Of a stretch of 64,000 nt of DNA, positions 36,898 through 45,380 are shown piece after piece. The stretch is from Acinetobacter sp. WCHAc010034 (lineage in GTDB: Bacteria > Pseudomonadota > Gammaproteobacteria > Pseudomonadales > Moraxellaceae). Position numbers and translations under genes: made by a program. Within the stretch, counting starts at the first letter, position 1. Every line of letters starts with the position of its first letter. The notes under the pieces were generated by a model that did no database searches, was not told the DNA's origin, and saw nothing but the letters and a program-made list of their open reading frames with translations. The DNA lies in contig NZ_CP032279.1 of the NCBI RefSeq assembly GCF_001696615.3, forward strand, positions 1,426,001 to 1,490,000. Reading direction: 5' to 3'.

Positions 36898-39210
36898 ATG
36901 ACCGAGCTGTCGCCATATCATGAAGATCAGGAACTTGATAACAACGCCTCAAATAATGAACATTTCCGTGACATTCTTGAGCAGCGCATCTCCCGCCGCA
37001 GCCTGATCACGAAAACAGCCAGCGGAGCAGTTGCTCTGGCGCTGGCTTCCTCCTTAACCGGCTGCGGCAGCGATGATGACGGCAATGCATCTACAACACC
37101 GCCTGCAGACCCTGCGGAAAAGCCGAAAAAACTGACGTTCAAGCCGGTTTCTAAAAATTTAGATGACATTGTGACTGTTCCGGAAGGCTATCAGGCCAGC
37201 ATCCTTTATGCCATGGGCGATCCAATTAACCCGGCATATGCAGCATGGGATGACAATAACGTGCCTAAAGGCCCAAGCTTCATGTACCGTTCAGGCGACT
37301 GCCACGACGGCATGAGCTATTTCGGCTTGAACAGCAACGCTCTGAACTATGATGCCAATGCATCTGAGCGCGGCCTGCTGGTCATGAACCATGAATACAT
37401 CAATCCGACCTTCCTGCACCCAGAAGGGCCGACCAAGGTAAATGGACGCCGCCCGGAAGAAGAAGTCATCCGTGAAGTCAATGCTCACGGCGTTTCAGTC
37501 ATCGAGCTGAAAAAAGACAAAGCGACGCAGAAAGTTGAAATTGTCAAAAACTCGCTGTTCAACCGCCGCATCACGGCATCGACAGTCATGGAGTTTGCCG
37601 GCCCGGCGGCAGGCAGTGCTCTGCTGTGCACCCGCTTCTCTCCTGCTGGACGCCAGACGCGCGGCACGCACAACAACTGCGGCAACGGCTATACGCCATG
37701 GGGAACCTACTTAACCACGGAAGAAAACTTCATTGGCTATTTCCAGCGCTCAGGAAGCGATGAATACGAACGTACGCCTGAAGAGAAAAAAGCACTAAAA
37801 CGCTATGGCTTAAGCTTAAGCATTGATTATCTTTATGAGAAAAACCCTGATGGCTCGCCTAAAAAGAATGCGAAAGGCGAGATTATTTACGTTCTGGATC
37901 AGCAAGGGAAAAAAATCCCTAATCTGGACGATCAGGACCGTGTTGCCTATCTGGACAAGAACTCCCGCTATGCCTGGGAAACGGCTCAGGGCAGCTATTA
38001 CGCTCAGGACATGTACGACCGCTGGACTGCGGACGTCACTGCAGATGAGGCAGATCAGGACTACCGCAACGGCCCGAATACCTTCGGCTGGATTGTAGAA
38101 ATCGATCCTTTTGACAGCCGTTCAAACCCGGTAAAGCGCACCGCTTTAGGCCGCTTTGCGCATGAAGACTGCCGCGCCAGCCGCCTGCGCGCAGATGACA
38201 ACCTCGCCTTCTATATGGGCGATGATTCACGCGGCGAATATATCTACAAATTTGTATCCGACCAGAAGTGGGATGCCAAAGACGTTAACGGCGGATATGC
38301 TGCCGGCGATAAATACATGAACTCTGGCAAGCTGTATGTCGCCGAATTCAACAATGACGGCACAGGCCAATGGATTGAGCTTGCATACGGCAAAAATGGC
38401 TTAGATGAAGGCAGCAGCGCCTATCCTTTCGAGTCGCAGGCAGATATCGTCACCTTTGCCCGCCTGGCTGCGGATGAAGTCGGCGCAACCCGAATGGACC
38501 GCCCGGAATGGGTTGCTGTCAATCCGGAAAATGGCGAAGTCTATGTAACCTTAACCAACAACTCAAACCGCGGAACAGCGCATGCGCTTGATGCAGCCAA
38601 TCCGCGCAATTATTCTGACCCTGAAGGCGGCAAAGGCAACGTCAACGGCCATATTATCCGCTTCCGCGAAACGGGCGACACAACAACAGCTGAAAGCTTC
38701 ACTTGGGATATCTACCTGTTTGGCGCTGAAGCCAGCATGGCTGAAAACATCAACCTGTCAGGCCTGAATGACAATAACGACCTGTCCTCTCCGGACGGCA
38801 TGTGGTTTGACCCGCGCGGCGTACTGTGGATTCAGACCGATGACGGCGCATATACCGACACCACCAACTGCATGATGCTGGCAGCATTGCCCGGCCAAGT
38901 CGGTGATGGCGGCCAAGTCAAGACTTCGTCGAATATCGATACCTTTGCAGGCGCGCAAGTCAATGATGAAAACCTGCGCCGCTTCCTCACTGGGCCTAAA
39001 GAATGTGAAATTACCGGCGTGACCATGACGCCGGATTACAAAGCAATCTTTATCAATGTGCAGCATCCGGGTGAAGATTCAGAATCTTACGATGCGCCGA
39101 CCAGCCACTGGCCTGCCACACAAACAGATTCGGGCAATACAACGGCCCGCCCGCGCTCTGCAACTGTTGTGATTACCCGCAAAGACGGCGGCGTGATTGC
39201 AGGCGCATAA
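36898..39210 (+). CDS. phoX: PhoX-family alkaline phosphatase, Tat-exported lipoprotein
   Basis: A 770-residue protein of the PhoX/DUF839 family. A 31-residue hydrophilic n-region precedes the twin-arginine motif SRRSLITK (Arg33, Arg34), a hydrophobic stretch, and a lipobox LTGC (Cys56). It should therefore be exported folded by Tat and possibly lipidated. Family blocks include GLLVMNHEYINPTFLHPEG, RGTHNNCGNGYTPWGTYLT, FGWIVEIDPFDS, GRFAHEDC, DRPEWVAVNPENGEVYVTLT and SPDGMWFDPRGVLWIQTD. PhoX enzymes need Ca2+ and Fe3+ and release phosphate from esters in the periplasm. It lies next to tatABC with its own Pho-box-like promoter and a bidirectional terminator. Confidence 0.9.
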   Translation: MTELSPYHEDQELDNNASNNEHFRDILEQRISRRSLITKTASGAVALALASSLTGCGSDDDGNASTTPPADPAEKPKKLTFKPVSKNLDDIVTVPEGYQASILYAMGDPINPAYAAWDDNNVPKGPSFMYRSGDCHDGMSYFGLNSNALNYDANASERGLLVMNHEYINPTFLHPEGPTKVNGRRPEEEVIREVNAHGVSVIELKKDKATQKVEIVKNSLFNRRITASTVMEFAGPAAGSALLCTRFSPAGRQTRGTHNNCGNGYTPWGTYLTTEENFIGYFQRSGSDEYERTPEEKKALKRYGLSLSIDYLYEKNPDGSPKKNAKGEIIYVLDQQGKKIPNLDDQDRVAYLDKNSRYAWETAQGSYYAQDMYDRWTADVTADEADQDYRNGPNTFGWIVEIDPFDSRSNPVKRTALGRFAHEDCRASRLRADDNLAFYMGDDSRGEYIYKFVSDQKWDAKDVNGGYAAGDKYMNSGKLYVAEFNNDGTGQWIELAYGKNGLDEGSSAYPFESQADIVTFARLAADEVGATRMDRPEWVAVNPENGEVYVTLTNNSNRGTAHALDAANPRNYSDPEGGKGNVNGHIIRFRETGDTTTAESFTWDIYLFGAEASMAENINLSGLNDNNDLSSPDGMWFDPRGVLWIQTDDGAYTDTTNCMMLAALPGQVGDGGQVKTSSNIDTFAGAQVNDENLRRFLTGPKECEITGVTMTPDYKAIFINVQHPGEDSESYDAPTSHWPATQTDSGNTTARPRSATVVITRKDGGVIAGA

Positions 39211-39219
39211 ACCCTGACC

Positions 39220-39258
39220 CCATAAAAAATGCCAGCATCACGCTGGCATTTTTTATGG
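39220..39258. terminator. Bidirectional terminator between phoX and NRDE gene
   Basis: Perfect long stem CCATAAAAAATGCCAGC / GCTGGCATTTTTTATGG in a convergent gap; it overlaps the last codons of the NRDE gene. Confidence 0.88.
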
Positions 39259-40035
39259 CTGAAGCGGCAGCTGCAGCTCAATGACTTTGCCCTGCGCCGC
39301 GCCCTGCTGCTGCTTTTCCTGCCACAGCCACTGCCGGTCCTGCATTCTCAGAAAATTCGAGCAGCGCGTGCCGTAAGCAGGGCTTTGAATAAAGGTCGAA
39401 GACAGCAGCTCTTCCATCTCAGCGCTGATGCCGGTAAACGGCAGCAGCTGCGGAATAATCTTGCGCTCATCCTCCAGAATATCCCACACCGCGAATTCCA
39501 AATCCGCCGGCGGCGTATCCGCATGCTGCAGCATCGGCAGCAGTTCCTGGGTAAATCGCTTGCGCAAATGCCGGGTTTTCTCCCAATGCTCCGTCATCAG
39601 GCCGTTGGACGCCACATAAACGCCCTTGGCCAGCACCTGCGGCGCTTCGCCGCGGTTGCTCATATACACCGCCTGATGCTGATCGCCGATAAACAAGTTG
39701 AAGCCGGCATACTCGCGCTGCTGCTGTTCTAAGGCCTGCGCAAAGCGGATCGGCGCCAAGTCTGACTCTAAAAAGTGCTGAATCAGATGCCCGCGCGAGG
39801 TCGGATAGCTCCGCCTGTCCTGAGCGTCGCGGAAATTGGTGACAATCGCCCAGCGCCCCGCCGGCGTCACGCCCATCCACGACCCGCCGGACTGCAGATC
39901 GCGGCCGGCCGCAATCGGGCTGTTCTCCCACCGCTGCAGTTCGGCCGCGGGCCGGTGATAGAATTCATCACGGTTGGAAATCAGGCACAGCGGGGTGCCT
40001 TCCAGAACCTGCCAAGCAAAAGCCACAATGCACAT
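39253..40035 (-). CDS. NRDE/TANGO2-family protein
   Basis: A 260-residue protein beginning MCIVAFAWQ, with the family-defining LISNRDEFYHRPAAEL near residue 22, AGRDLQSGGSWMGVTPAGRWAIVTN and YVASNGLMTEHWEKT. The N-terminal Cys after the initiator Met suggests an Ntn-hydrolase-type nucleophile. I chose the ATG that gives MCIV over one nine bases upstream. Human TANGO2 and its bacterial relatives have been linked to haem handling, but the reaction is not settled. Confidence 0.85.
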   Translation of the reverse strand: MCIVAFAWQVLEGTPLCLISNRDEFYHRPAAELQRWENSPIAAGRDLQSGGSWMGVTPAGRWAIVTNFRDAQDRRSYPTSRGHLIQHFLESDLAPIRFAQALEQQQREYAGFNLFIGDQHQAVYMSNRGEAPQVLAKGVYVASNGLMTEHWEKTRHLRKRFTQELLPMLQHADTPPADLEFAVWDILEDERKIIPQLLPFTGISAEMEELLSSTFIQSPAYGTRCSNFLRMQDRQWLWQEKQQQGAAQGKVIELQLPLQP

Positions 40036-40128
40036 AAACGCCACTCAATATCTTTACACATTGAATGTACAACATTTTTCATCACATTCAGCTAAAATCT
40101 GTGCAAAACATAATGACAAGGAGCAGCG

Positions 40129-40941
40129 ATGCTGACCTATCCGAATATAGACCCTGTTGCGCTGTCGCTGGGCCCGCTGCAAGTCCACTGGTACGGGCTG
40201 ATGTATCTGCTGGCATTTTTATTCGCCTGGGGGCTGGCCACTCACCGCGCCAAGCAGCGTGACGGCTGGACGCCGGAAATGGTTTCCGACCTGATCTTCT
40301 ACGGCGCTTTGGGCGTTGTGGTCGGCGGGCGCTTCGGCTATGTATTCTTTTACGGCTTTGAGCAGTTTCTGGCGAATCCGCTGTGGCTGTTCCAGGTCTG
40401 GACTGGCGGCATGAGTTTCCACGGCGGTTTCCTGGGCGTGATGATCGCCATGCTGCTGTGGTGCAGAAAATATAAAATGACCTGGTTCCAGACGCTGGAC
40501 TTCATTGCGCCCTGCGTGCCGACCGGCCTGATGTTCGGGCGCATCGGCAACTTCATCGGCGGTGAGCTGTACGGCCGCCCGGTGGCTGACCCGAACTTCG
40601 CCTTCGGCATGATCTTCCCGACCGACCCGCTGCAGCTGGTGCGCCATCCTTCGCAAATTTATCAGGCGCTGTGCGAAGGGCTGGTCCTGTTTATTGTCTT
40701 ATGGTGGTTCAGCTCCAAGCCGCGCCCGCGCTTCGCCGTGTCTGCCCTGTTCCTGATCGGCTACGGCATTGCCCGCTTTGTTGTGGAGTTCTTCCGCGAG
40801 CCGGACAATGGCCAGCTGTTTATCGGCTGGATGAGCAAAGGGCAATTCCTGACTGTGCCGATGATTCTGATTGGCCTGTGGATGATGTGGTATGCCTACC
40901 AGAAAAAAACCTACGACTGGGGCCCGCTCAAAAACAGCTGA
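40129..40941 (+). CDS. lgt: Phosphatidylglycerol-prolipoprotein diacylglyceryl transferase
   Basis: A 270-residue membrane enzyme with about seven transmembrane helices. GGMSFHGGFLGVM and the signature GRIGNFIGGELYGRP are clear; the usual motif is GRIGNFINGE, here with Asn replaced by Gly. HPSQIYQALCEG follows. Lgt adds diacylglycerol to the lipobox Cys of prelipoproteins in the inner membrane, so it modifies the lipoproteins encoded elsewhere in this window. AAGGAG ribosome binding site; followed by a perfect hairpin terminator. In many genomes lgt is followed by thyA and folA, as here at some distance. Confidence 0.93.
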   Translation: MLTYPNIDPVALSLGPLQVHWYGLMYLLAFLFAWGLATHRAKQRDGWTPEMVSDLIFYGALGVVVGGRFGYVFFYGFEQFLANPLWLFQVWTGGMSFHGGFLGVMIAMLLWCRKYKMTWFQTLDFIAPCVPTGLMFGRIGNFIGGELYGRPVADPNFAFGMIFPTDPLQLVRHPSQIYQALCEGLVLFIVLWWFSSKPRPRFAVSALFLIGYGIARFVVEFFREPDNGQLFIGWMSKGQFLTVPMILIGLWMMWYAYQKKTYDWGPLKNS

Positions 40942-40963
40942 GCGGCGTCTGCGCTCTTCTTCT

Positions 40964-40987
40964 GCGGGGCAGCTGCCCCGCTTTTTT
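40964..40987 (+). terminator. Rho-independent terminator of lgt
   Basis: Perfect stem GCGGGGC / GCCCCGC with loop AGCT and TTTTTT, 22 bp past the stop. Confidence 0.9.
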
Positions 40988-41054
40988 CCGGCTGTGATTT
41001 TTCCGCGCGTTCTGTGCTAAAGTTTCAGCTTTCTGCTTATTGACGCCTGACCGC

Positions 41055-41441
41055 ATGCTCGAATTCTGGTTTAATCCTCAAGTTCCAGTCCTGAAAAAAA
41101 TCCTGCTTTTTGCCCTGATTGCAGCCGCCACCGCGGCGCTGTACTGGATTGAGCCCTTAGCGCCCGATGCGGTTTTGATGTTTGCAGGCGCCGGGCTGGT
41201 GTTTCTGATCTGCCGCTACTGCAAGGTGCATTTTGCCGCTAAAAAGCCCGCTGGACTGCTGTACCGCCTGCTGACCTGGATTCCGATCGCCTTGCTGCTG
41301 GCGCTGATTTTCATGCAGATGAAGGACGGCGGGATTCTGCTTCCGGGCGCGCAGGGCATCGGCTTTATGGCGCTGGCGATCTGCCTTTTCTCGCCGCTGT
41401 CGCTGCTGAACCGCAATCAGCCGCCGGAAGCGCAGCCCTAA
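41055..41441 (+). CDS. Small membrane protein, paralogue A (MLEFW family)
   Basis: A 128-residue protein (133 from the ATG at 41040) with four hydrophobic segments (about 14-30, 37-52, 68-84, 97-113). I do not recognise it. It starts MLEFW, as does the next gene, and both share the C-terminal pattern QGIGFMALAICLFSPLSLLN / QCIGFSAVGLFLVSLHERR. The stop TAA overlaps the next ATG by one base, so they are translated together. It lies after the lgt terminator. Confidence 0.7.
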   Translation: MLEFWFNPQVPVLKKILLFALIAAATAALYWIEPLAPDAVLMFAGAGLVFLICRYCKVHFAAKKPAGLLYRLLTWIPIALLLALIFMQMKDGGILLPGAQGIGFMALAICLFSPLSLLNRNQPPEAQP

Positions 41442-41812
41442 TGCTGGAATTTTGGTATTCGGCGCGCTGCACGCGTGAAATCCGGCTCGTCATCTGCATT
41501 GCGGTCTGCACGGTGATTTATTACTGCGCCGGCATTCAGCAGCTGCCTGCGCTGTTTGCAGGCCTGAGCCTAGCGCTTGGCGCGGCTGTGCATCTGCTGC
41601 GCCAAGCGCATTTGAAAATTGCGGATGAAAATTCCTATAAGCAGGCCATTCAGGCTGTTTTTGCCATTCTGCCCATCGCCGGGCTGCTTGGCCTGATCCT
41701 GTATGTGCCGCCAGGCCATAAAGCCGCACTCAGCATTCAATGCATCGGCTTCAGCGCAGTTGGGCTGTTTTTAGTTTCACTGCATGAACGCCGCGCCAAG
41801 CGCTGCGCATAA
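41441..41812 (+). CDS. Small membrane protein, paralogue B (MLEFW family)
   Basis: A 123-residue protein with four hydrophobic segments, a diverged duplicate of the gene immediately upstream (TAATG overlap). It ends 22 bp before the stop of the convergent amidase-like gene. Function unknown. Confidence 0.7.
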   Translation: MLEFWYSARCTREIRLVICIAVCTVIYYCAGIQQLPALFAGLSLALGAAVHLLRQAHLKIADENSYKQAIQAVFAILPIAGLLGLILYVPPGHKAALSIQCIGFSAVGLFLVSLHERRAKRCA

Positions 41813-41834
41813 AGCTGCCCGGCGCTGACCAGCC

Positions 41835-42359
41835 TCAGTCGCCCAGGCGGTAATACTCATAGCGCACATTCGGATCCTTATACACCGCATAGTCGCGCTG
41901 CTTGAAGTCTGACACCCAGCCTGAGCCGGAATAGGCCGCAATATGGCCATACACATGCTTCTGCGTGCGGTTGATGATATAGATGTCGCCTTTTTGCGGA
42001 CGGTCAAAAGCCAGATTGATTTTCTGATAGCCGATTTTCTGCAGCGTATGCCCCCAGTCGGCTGCGGCCACCGGATGGCTGTTGAATTTCGCGCCGGCGG
42101 ATTCCAGCGCCAGGCGCACGCTCTTGGCGCATTTCTGCGAACTGCTTAAGGCGGTAACCCCGCGCAGGCGCTGGGTAAATTTATCAATATTGATTCTTTG
42201 GCCGTTGTCCGCGCCAAAGACGCTCTGCGGCTTGGCAGCGCGCTTTTCCTGCGCCATGCCGGACAGCCTGCCGGGATTCCGGCCTTGCTGCGAACGGATC
42301 ACGATTTCCGCTTTCGGGGCGTAGACACTGTTAATATCCGCGCTTTGATCATAAGCCAT
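41835..42359 (-). CDS. Putative Cys/His amidase (NlpC/P60- or CHAP-like)
   Basis: A 174-residue protein without signal peptide. SSSQKCAKSVRLALESAG places Cys77 at the start of a helix, HPVAAADWGHTLQKIGY follows, GDIYIIN begins a strand, and VYGHIAAYSGSGWVSDFKQ gives His139 and Asp151. This Cys-helix, His-strand order is that of papain-like peptidoglycan amidases. Absence of a leader would suit a phage lysin or type VI secretion effector, but no vgrG, hcp or immunity gene is recognisable nearby. It has a strong GAGGAGG ribosome binding site and converges on the two MLEFW membrane proteins. Confidence 0.65.
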   Translation of the reverse strand: MAYDQSADINSVYAPKAEIVIRSQQGRNPGRLSGMAQEKRAAKPQSVFGADNGQRINIDKFTQRLRGVTALSSSQKCAKSVRLALESAGAKFNSHPVAAADWGHTLQKIGYQKINLAFDRPQKGDIYIINRTQKHVYGHIAAYSGSGWVSDFKQRDYAVYKDPNVRYEYYRLGD

Positions 42360-42729
42360 CCTGCAGCAACCTCCTCTTCAATCAGTCCTGATCGAGCTTT
42401 ACCTATCTTTGAACGCAGGGGATGGTACGATGGAATAGGCAGGCTTTCATATAAAAAAATGTAATAAAATTTATATTTCCGCCCTGCAGCAGGCTTAACT
42501 GGCTATTTTTCAGTTATTTTTTAATTCAGATTTTTTTCATTTCCCGGATAAGGCGCAGCCGCGCCGTCCCCCAGATTCCCGGCCCGGCGCCGGGCAGCCT
42601 GCGTGTTTTAAGATTTGATCCATCGCAGCGGGATGCAGCCCACGCCTGCGCGGGCTTGGCCGGAGTTTCATCGCTGCCAAAAAGAAGCTAAAATGCAGTT
42701 CAAGACATTATTCAGATTATGCGGAAGCT
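42360..42729. other. 370-bp intergenic region upstream of thyA
   Basis: Divergent gap between the amidase-like gene and thyA. It is AT-rich on the left (to about 42545) and GC-rich on the right, with a perfect 14-bp palindrome GCCCGGCGCCGGGC at 42582-42595. No gene, RNA or clear promoter could be assigned. Confidence 0.6.
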
Positions 42730-43572
42730 ATGCGCCAGTATTTAGACCTATTGCAACACATCCTCGACAACGGCGGCGATAAAGGCGACCGCACAGGCAC
42801 AGGAACGCGTTCTGTATTCGGTCATCAAATGCGCTTTGACCTTTCCAAAGGCTTCCCTTTGCTGACCACTAAAAAAGTCCACTTCCGCTCGATTGCGATT
42901 GAGCTGCTGTGGTTTTTAAAGGGCGACACCAACGTTAAATACCTGCAGGACAACAAGGTTTCAATCTGGGATGAATGGTCGACCGCAGCGCAGACTGCGC
43001 GCTTCGGCCGCCCGGAAGGCGAGCTTGGCCCAGTCTACGGCCACCAGTGGCGCAATTTCGGCGCGGCTAAAAAAGCCGATGGCCTGTATGAACAGGACGG
43101 CTTTGACCAGATTCAATGGCTGGTAAATGAAATCAAGGCCAATCCGGATTCACGGCGCCTGATCGTTTCCGGCTGGAACCCGAAGGAAGCCGGCCAAGTG
43201 GCGCTGCCGCCTTGCCATACCCTGTTCCAGTTTTTTGTGCAGAACGGCAAGCTGTCCTGCCAGCTGTACCAGCGCAGCGCCGACGTATTCCTCGGCGTGC
43301 CGTTCAACATCGCCAGCTATGCCCTGCTGACCCATATGGTTGCGCAAGTCTGCGGCCTTGGGGTTGGCGACTTTGTCTGGACCGGCGGCGATACCCATCT
43401 GTACGCCAACCACTTTGAGCAGGCGCAGCTGCAGCTGAGCCGCGAGCCTTTGGCCCTGTGCCAGCTGCGCCTGAACCCGGATATTCAGGATATTTTCGAT
43501 TTTAAATTTGAAGATATTGAAATTATTGGCTATGAATCGCATCCGGGCATTAAAGCGCCTGTGGCGGTATAA
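42730..43572 (+). CDS. thyA: Thymidylate synthase
   Basis: A 280-residue Thy[20 protein letters not shown] near residue 20, [11 protein letters not shown], the catalytic-cysteine motif [12 protein letters not shown] (Cys at about residue 160), [20 protein letters not shown] and GDTHLYANH are diagnostic. It makes dTMP from dUMP using methylene-tetrahydrofolate. Followed about 110 bp later by folA, which regenerates the folate cofactor. Confidence 0.97.
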   Translation: MRQYLDLLQHILDNGGDKGDRTGTGTRSVFGHQMRFDLSKGFPLLTTKKVHFRSIAIELLWFLKGDTNVKYLQDNKVSIWDEWSTAAQTARFGRPEGELGPVYGHQWRNFGAAKKADGLYEQDGFDQIQWLVNEIKANPDSRRLIVSGWNPKEAGQVALPPCHTLFQFFVQNGKLSCQLYQRSADVFLGVPFNIASYALLTHMVAQVCGLGVGDFVWTGGDTHLYANHFEQAQLQLSREPLALCQLRLNPDIQDIFDFKFEDIEIIGYESHPGIKAPVAV

Positions 43573-43600
43573 GCGGTTCTTCACCCTATTCAACCATCAG

Positions 43601-43665
43601 AAATCCCCCCTAAGCCCCCTCTTTTTCAGGCGGGGCTTGCCAGCTGAGCTCAAGGGAAGGGTTTA
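43601..43665. repeat. Intergenic CCCCCCTAAGCCCCC-type repeat
   Basis: AAATCCCCCCTAAGCCCCCT then TTTTTCAGGCGGGGCTTG and a right part CAAGGGAAGGGTTT that can partly pair with the left. It lies between thyA and folA and resembles the sequences at 22-95 and 11192-11285. Confidence 0.5.
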
Positions 43666-43682
43666 AGCAAGCAGAGTCCGAT

Positions 43683-44195
43683 ATGGCATTTCAAAATTTA
43701 GAAGTTGTACACGTGGTGGCTATGGATCAGCGCAGCTGCATCGGCAAAGGCAATGACCTGCCGTGGCATATCTCAGCAGACCTCAAGCACTTCAAGGCAA
43801 TTACCCAAGGCGGCGTGGTGGTGATGGGGCGCAAAACGCTGGAATCGATGGGCCGCGCCCTGCCCAACCGCGTCAACTGGGTCATTACCCGCGATGCGGA
43901 CTGGTCTTTTTCCGGCACCAAAGTTGCGCACAGCATTGAAGAAGCGCTGACGCAGGCGGCGGCCGATGTGCAGGCCTCTGAAAAGCCGGAGAGCATCTTC
44001 ATTATCGGCGGCGGCGAAATTTTCGCGCAAACTATGGATATTGCCGACCGGCTGGAACTGACCCATGTAGAGCTGGATGTGCAGGGCGATGCGCACTACC
44101 CTTCCATTCCTGACAGCTTTAAAAAAGCGGCCGCCGAGCAGCATATTGACGACAAAACCGGCATTGCTTTTGAGTTCGCAACTTACCGAAAATAA
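43683..44195 (+). CDS. folA: Dihydrofolate reductase
   Basis: A 170-residue DHFR. VHVVAMDQRSCIGKGNDLPWHISADLKHF contains the active-site loop and Trp of LPWH; VVVMGRKTLESMGRALPNRVNWVIT and FIIGGGEIFAQTMDIADRLELT are the cofactor-binding parts. It reduces dihydrofolate with NADPH. It is the target of trimethoprim; a chromosomal, not a resistance-type, enzyme by length and resemblance. Confidence 0.95.
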   Translation: MAFQNLEVVHVVAMDQRSCIGKGNDLPWHISADLKHFKAITQGGVVVMGRKTLESMGRALPNRVNWVITRDADWSFSGTKVAHSIEEALTQAAADVQASEKPESIFIIGGGEIFAQTMDIADRLELTHVELDVQGDAHYPSIPDSFKKAAAEQHIDDKTGIAFEFATYRK

Positions 44196-44224
44196 AGCAG
44201 AATAATTTGCAGCATTAGGCGGCT

Positions 44225-45274
44225 ATGCAGAAGCTCGGCGCAGCGGAATGGGTGAAAAAACTGGGAAGCGGCGCGCTGCATTCCCTGTTCAGCCTGTTTG
44301 TGGTTTTGTCCTCGGTGTGGCTGTGCATGGCGCTGTGGGTGCAGCAGCCGCTGGGCTGGCTGGCCAGCCGGGTTTTAATCGGCGCGTGGGCCGCCTTCGC
44401 GCTGAGCATCCTGGGCATATACGCCACGCAGCATTTTTTCAGCCGGCGCAAAGACGCCATGATTTACCTGCTGGGCTTCATCTGCAGCCTGTTCTGGTAT
44501 TTCGGCCTGGAGGCCCGGCAAGACCGCGAATGGGCGCCCGAGGTGTCCAGAATCCTGCGGTATGAACAGCGAGGCAATGCCGTTACCCTGCACAATGTCC
44601 GCAACTTTGACTGGCGCCCTGACGGCAGCTATGCCGAACACTGGGAAACGCGGCATTACGACCTGAATCAGATTACCGGAGTGAATATCATCACCTCCTA
44701 CTGGATGGGGCCGCAGATTGCCCACACTCTGGTCAGCTTCGATTTCGCCAATGCCCCGCCCCTGACCTTCTCCATTGAAATCCGCAAGGAAAAGCATGAA
44801 GAGTTTTCGGCGGTAGGCGGCTTTTTCCGCAAATATGAACTCAGCCTGGTGGCTTCGGATGAAAAAGACATTGTCTATACCCGCAGCAATATCCGCGGCG
44901 AACAGGTCTATTTTTTCCCGGTCAATATGCCGGAAAGCGCACGCATTAAGCTGTTTCAGGAATACCTGCGCAAAGCCGATGAACTGGCCCGGCATCCGAA
45001 ATGGTACAACACCCTCAGCAGCAACTGCACGACGCTGGTTTTTGATATGGCGCAGGCGGTTTCCCCGCAGCCGCTGCCGGCGGATTACCGCCTGTTCGCT
45101 TCGGGCTACCTGCCGAATTATCTGCATGACCTGAATGCCATCAGCGGGCAATGGGATATGCAGACCTGGTATCAGCGCGCGCACGTCAACCCCAAAGTAC
45201 GCGGCATGGCGCACATCAGCAGCGCCGAATATTCACAGCGCGCGCGCCAGGGCCTGCCGCGGCCGGCCGAATAG
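44225..45274 (+). CDS. DUF4105/Lnb-like membrane protein
   Basis: A 349-residue protein. Three transmembrane helices (about 18-40, 42-66, 78-98) are followed by a periplasmic domain resembling DUF4105, the N-terminal domain of the lipoprotein transacylase Lnb. The presumed catalytic residues are His167 in QIAHTLVSFDF and Cys268 in NTLSSNCTTLVFDMAQAV. Lnb moves an acyl chain within lipoproteins to make lyso forms in some Gram-positives; in a Gram-negative this protein may act on another acyl substrate. It follows folA by 29 bp. Activity is inferred only. Confidence 0.72.
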   Translation: MQKLGAAEWVKKLGSGALHSLFSLFVVLSSVWLCMALWVQQPLGWLASRVLIGAWAAFALSILGIYATQHFFSRRKDAMIYLLGFICSLFWYFGLEARQDREWAPEVSRILRYEQRGNAVTLHNVRNFDWRPDGSYAEHWETRHYDLNQITGVNIITSYWMGPQIAHTLVSFDFANAPPLTFSIEIRKEKHEEFSAVGGFFRKYELSLVASDEKDIVYTRSNIRGEQVYFFPVNMPESARIKLFQEYLRKADELARHPKWYNTLSSNCTTLVFDMAQAVSPQPLPADYRLFASGYLPNYLHDLNAISGQWDMQTWYQRAHVNPKVRGMAHISSAEYSQRARQGLPRPAE

Positions 45275-45380
45275 CCGGTCATCCGCAGTTTTTAAAACAA
45301 AGATACAATTCCCTATGGAGCTGAAGCTAAATATTTGTTTATATAAAACTCAGCCTATTCAAAAACAAGAGAATCCCGCA

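Noticed and set aside
43683..44195. Trimethoprim-resistance dihydrofolate reductase
   Set aside because: Length, sequence and thyA-folA context fit the chromosomal housekeeping enzyme; no integron features.
44375..45214. 279-codon minus-strand frame opposite the Lnb-like gene
   Set aside because: Antisense to a gene with clear membrane helices and catalytic residues; no motif of its own.
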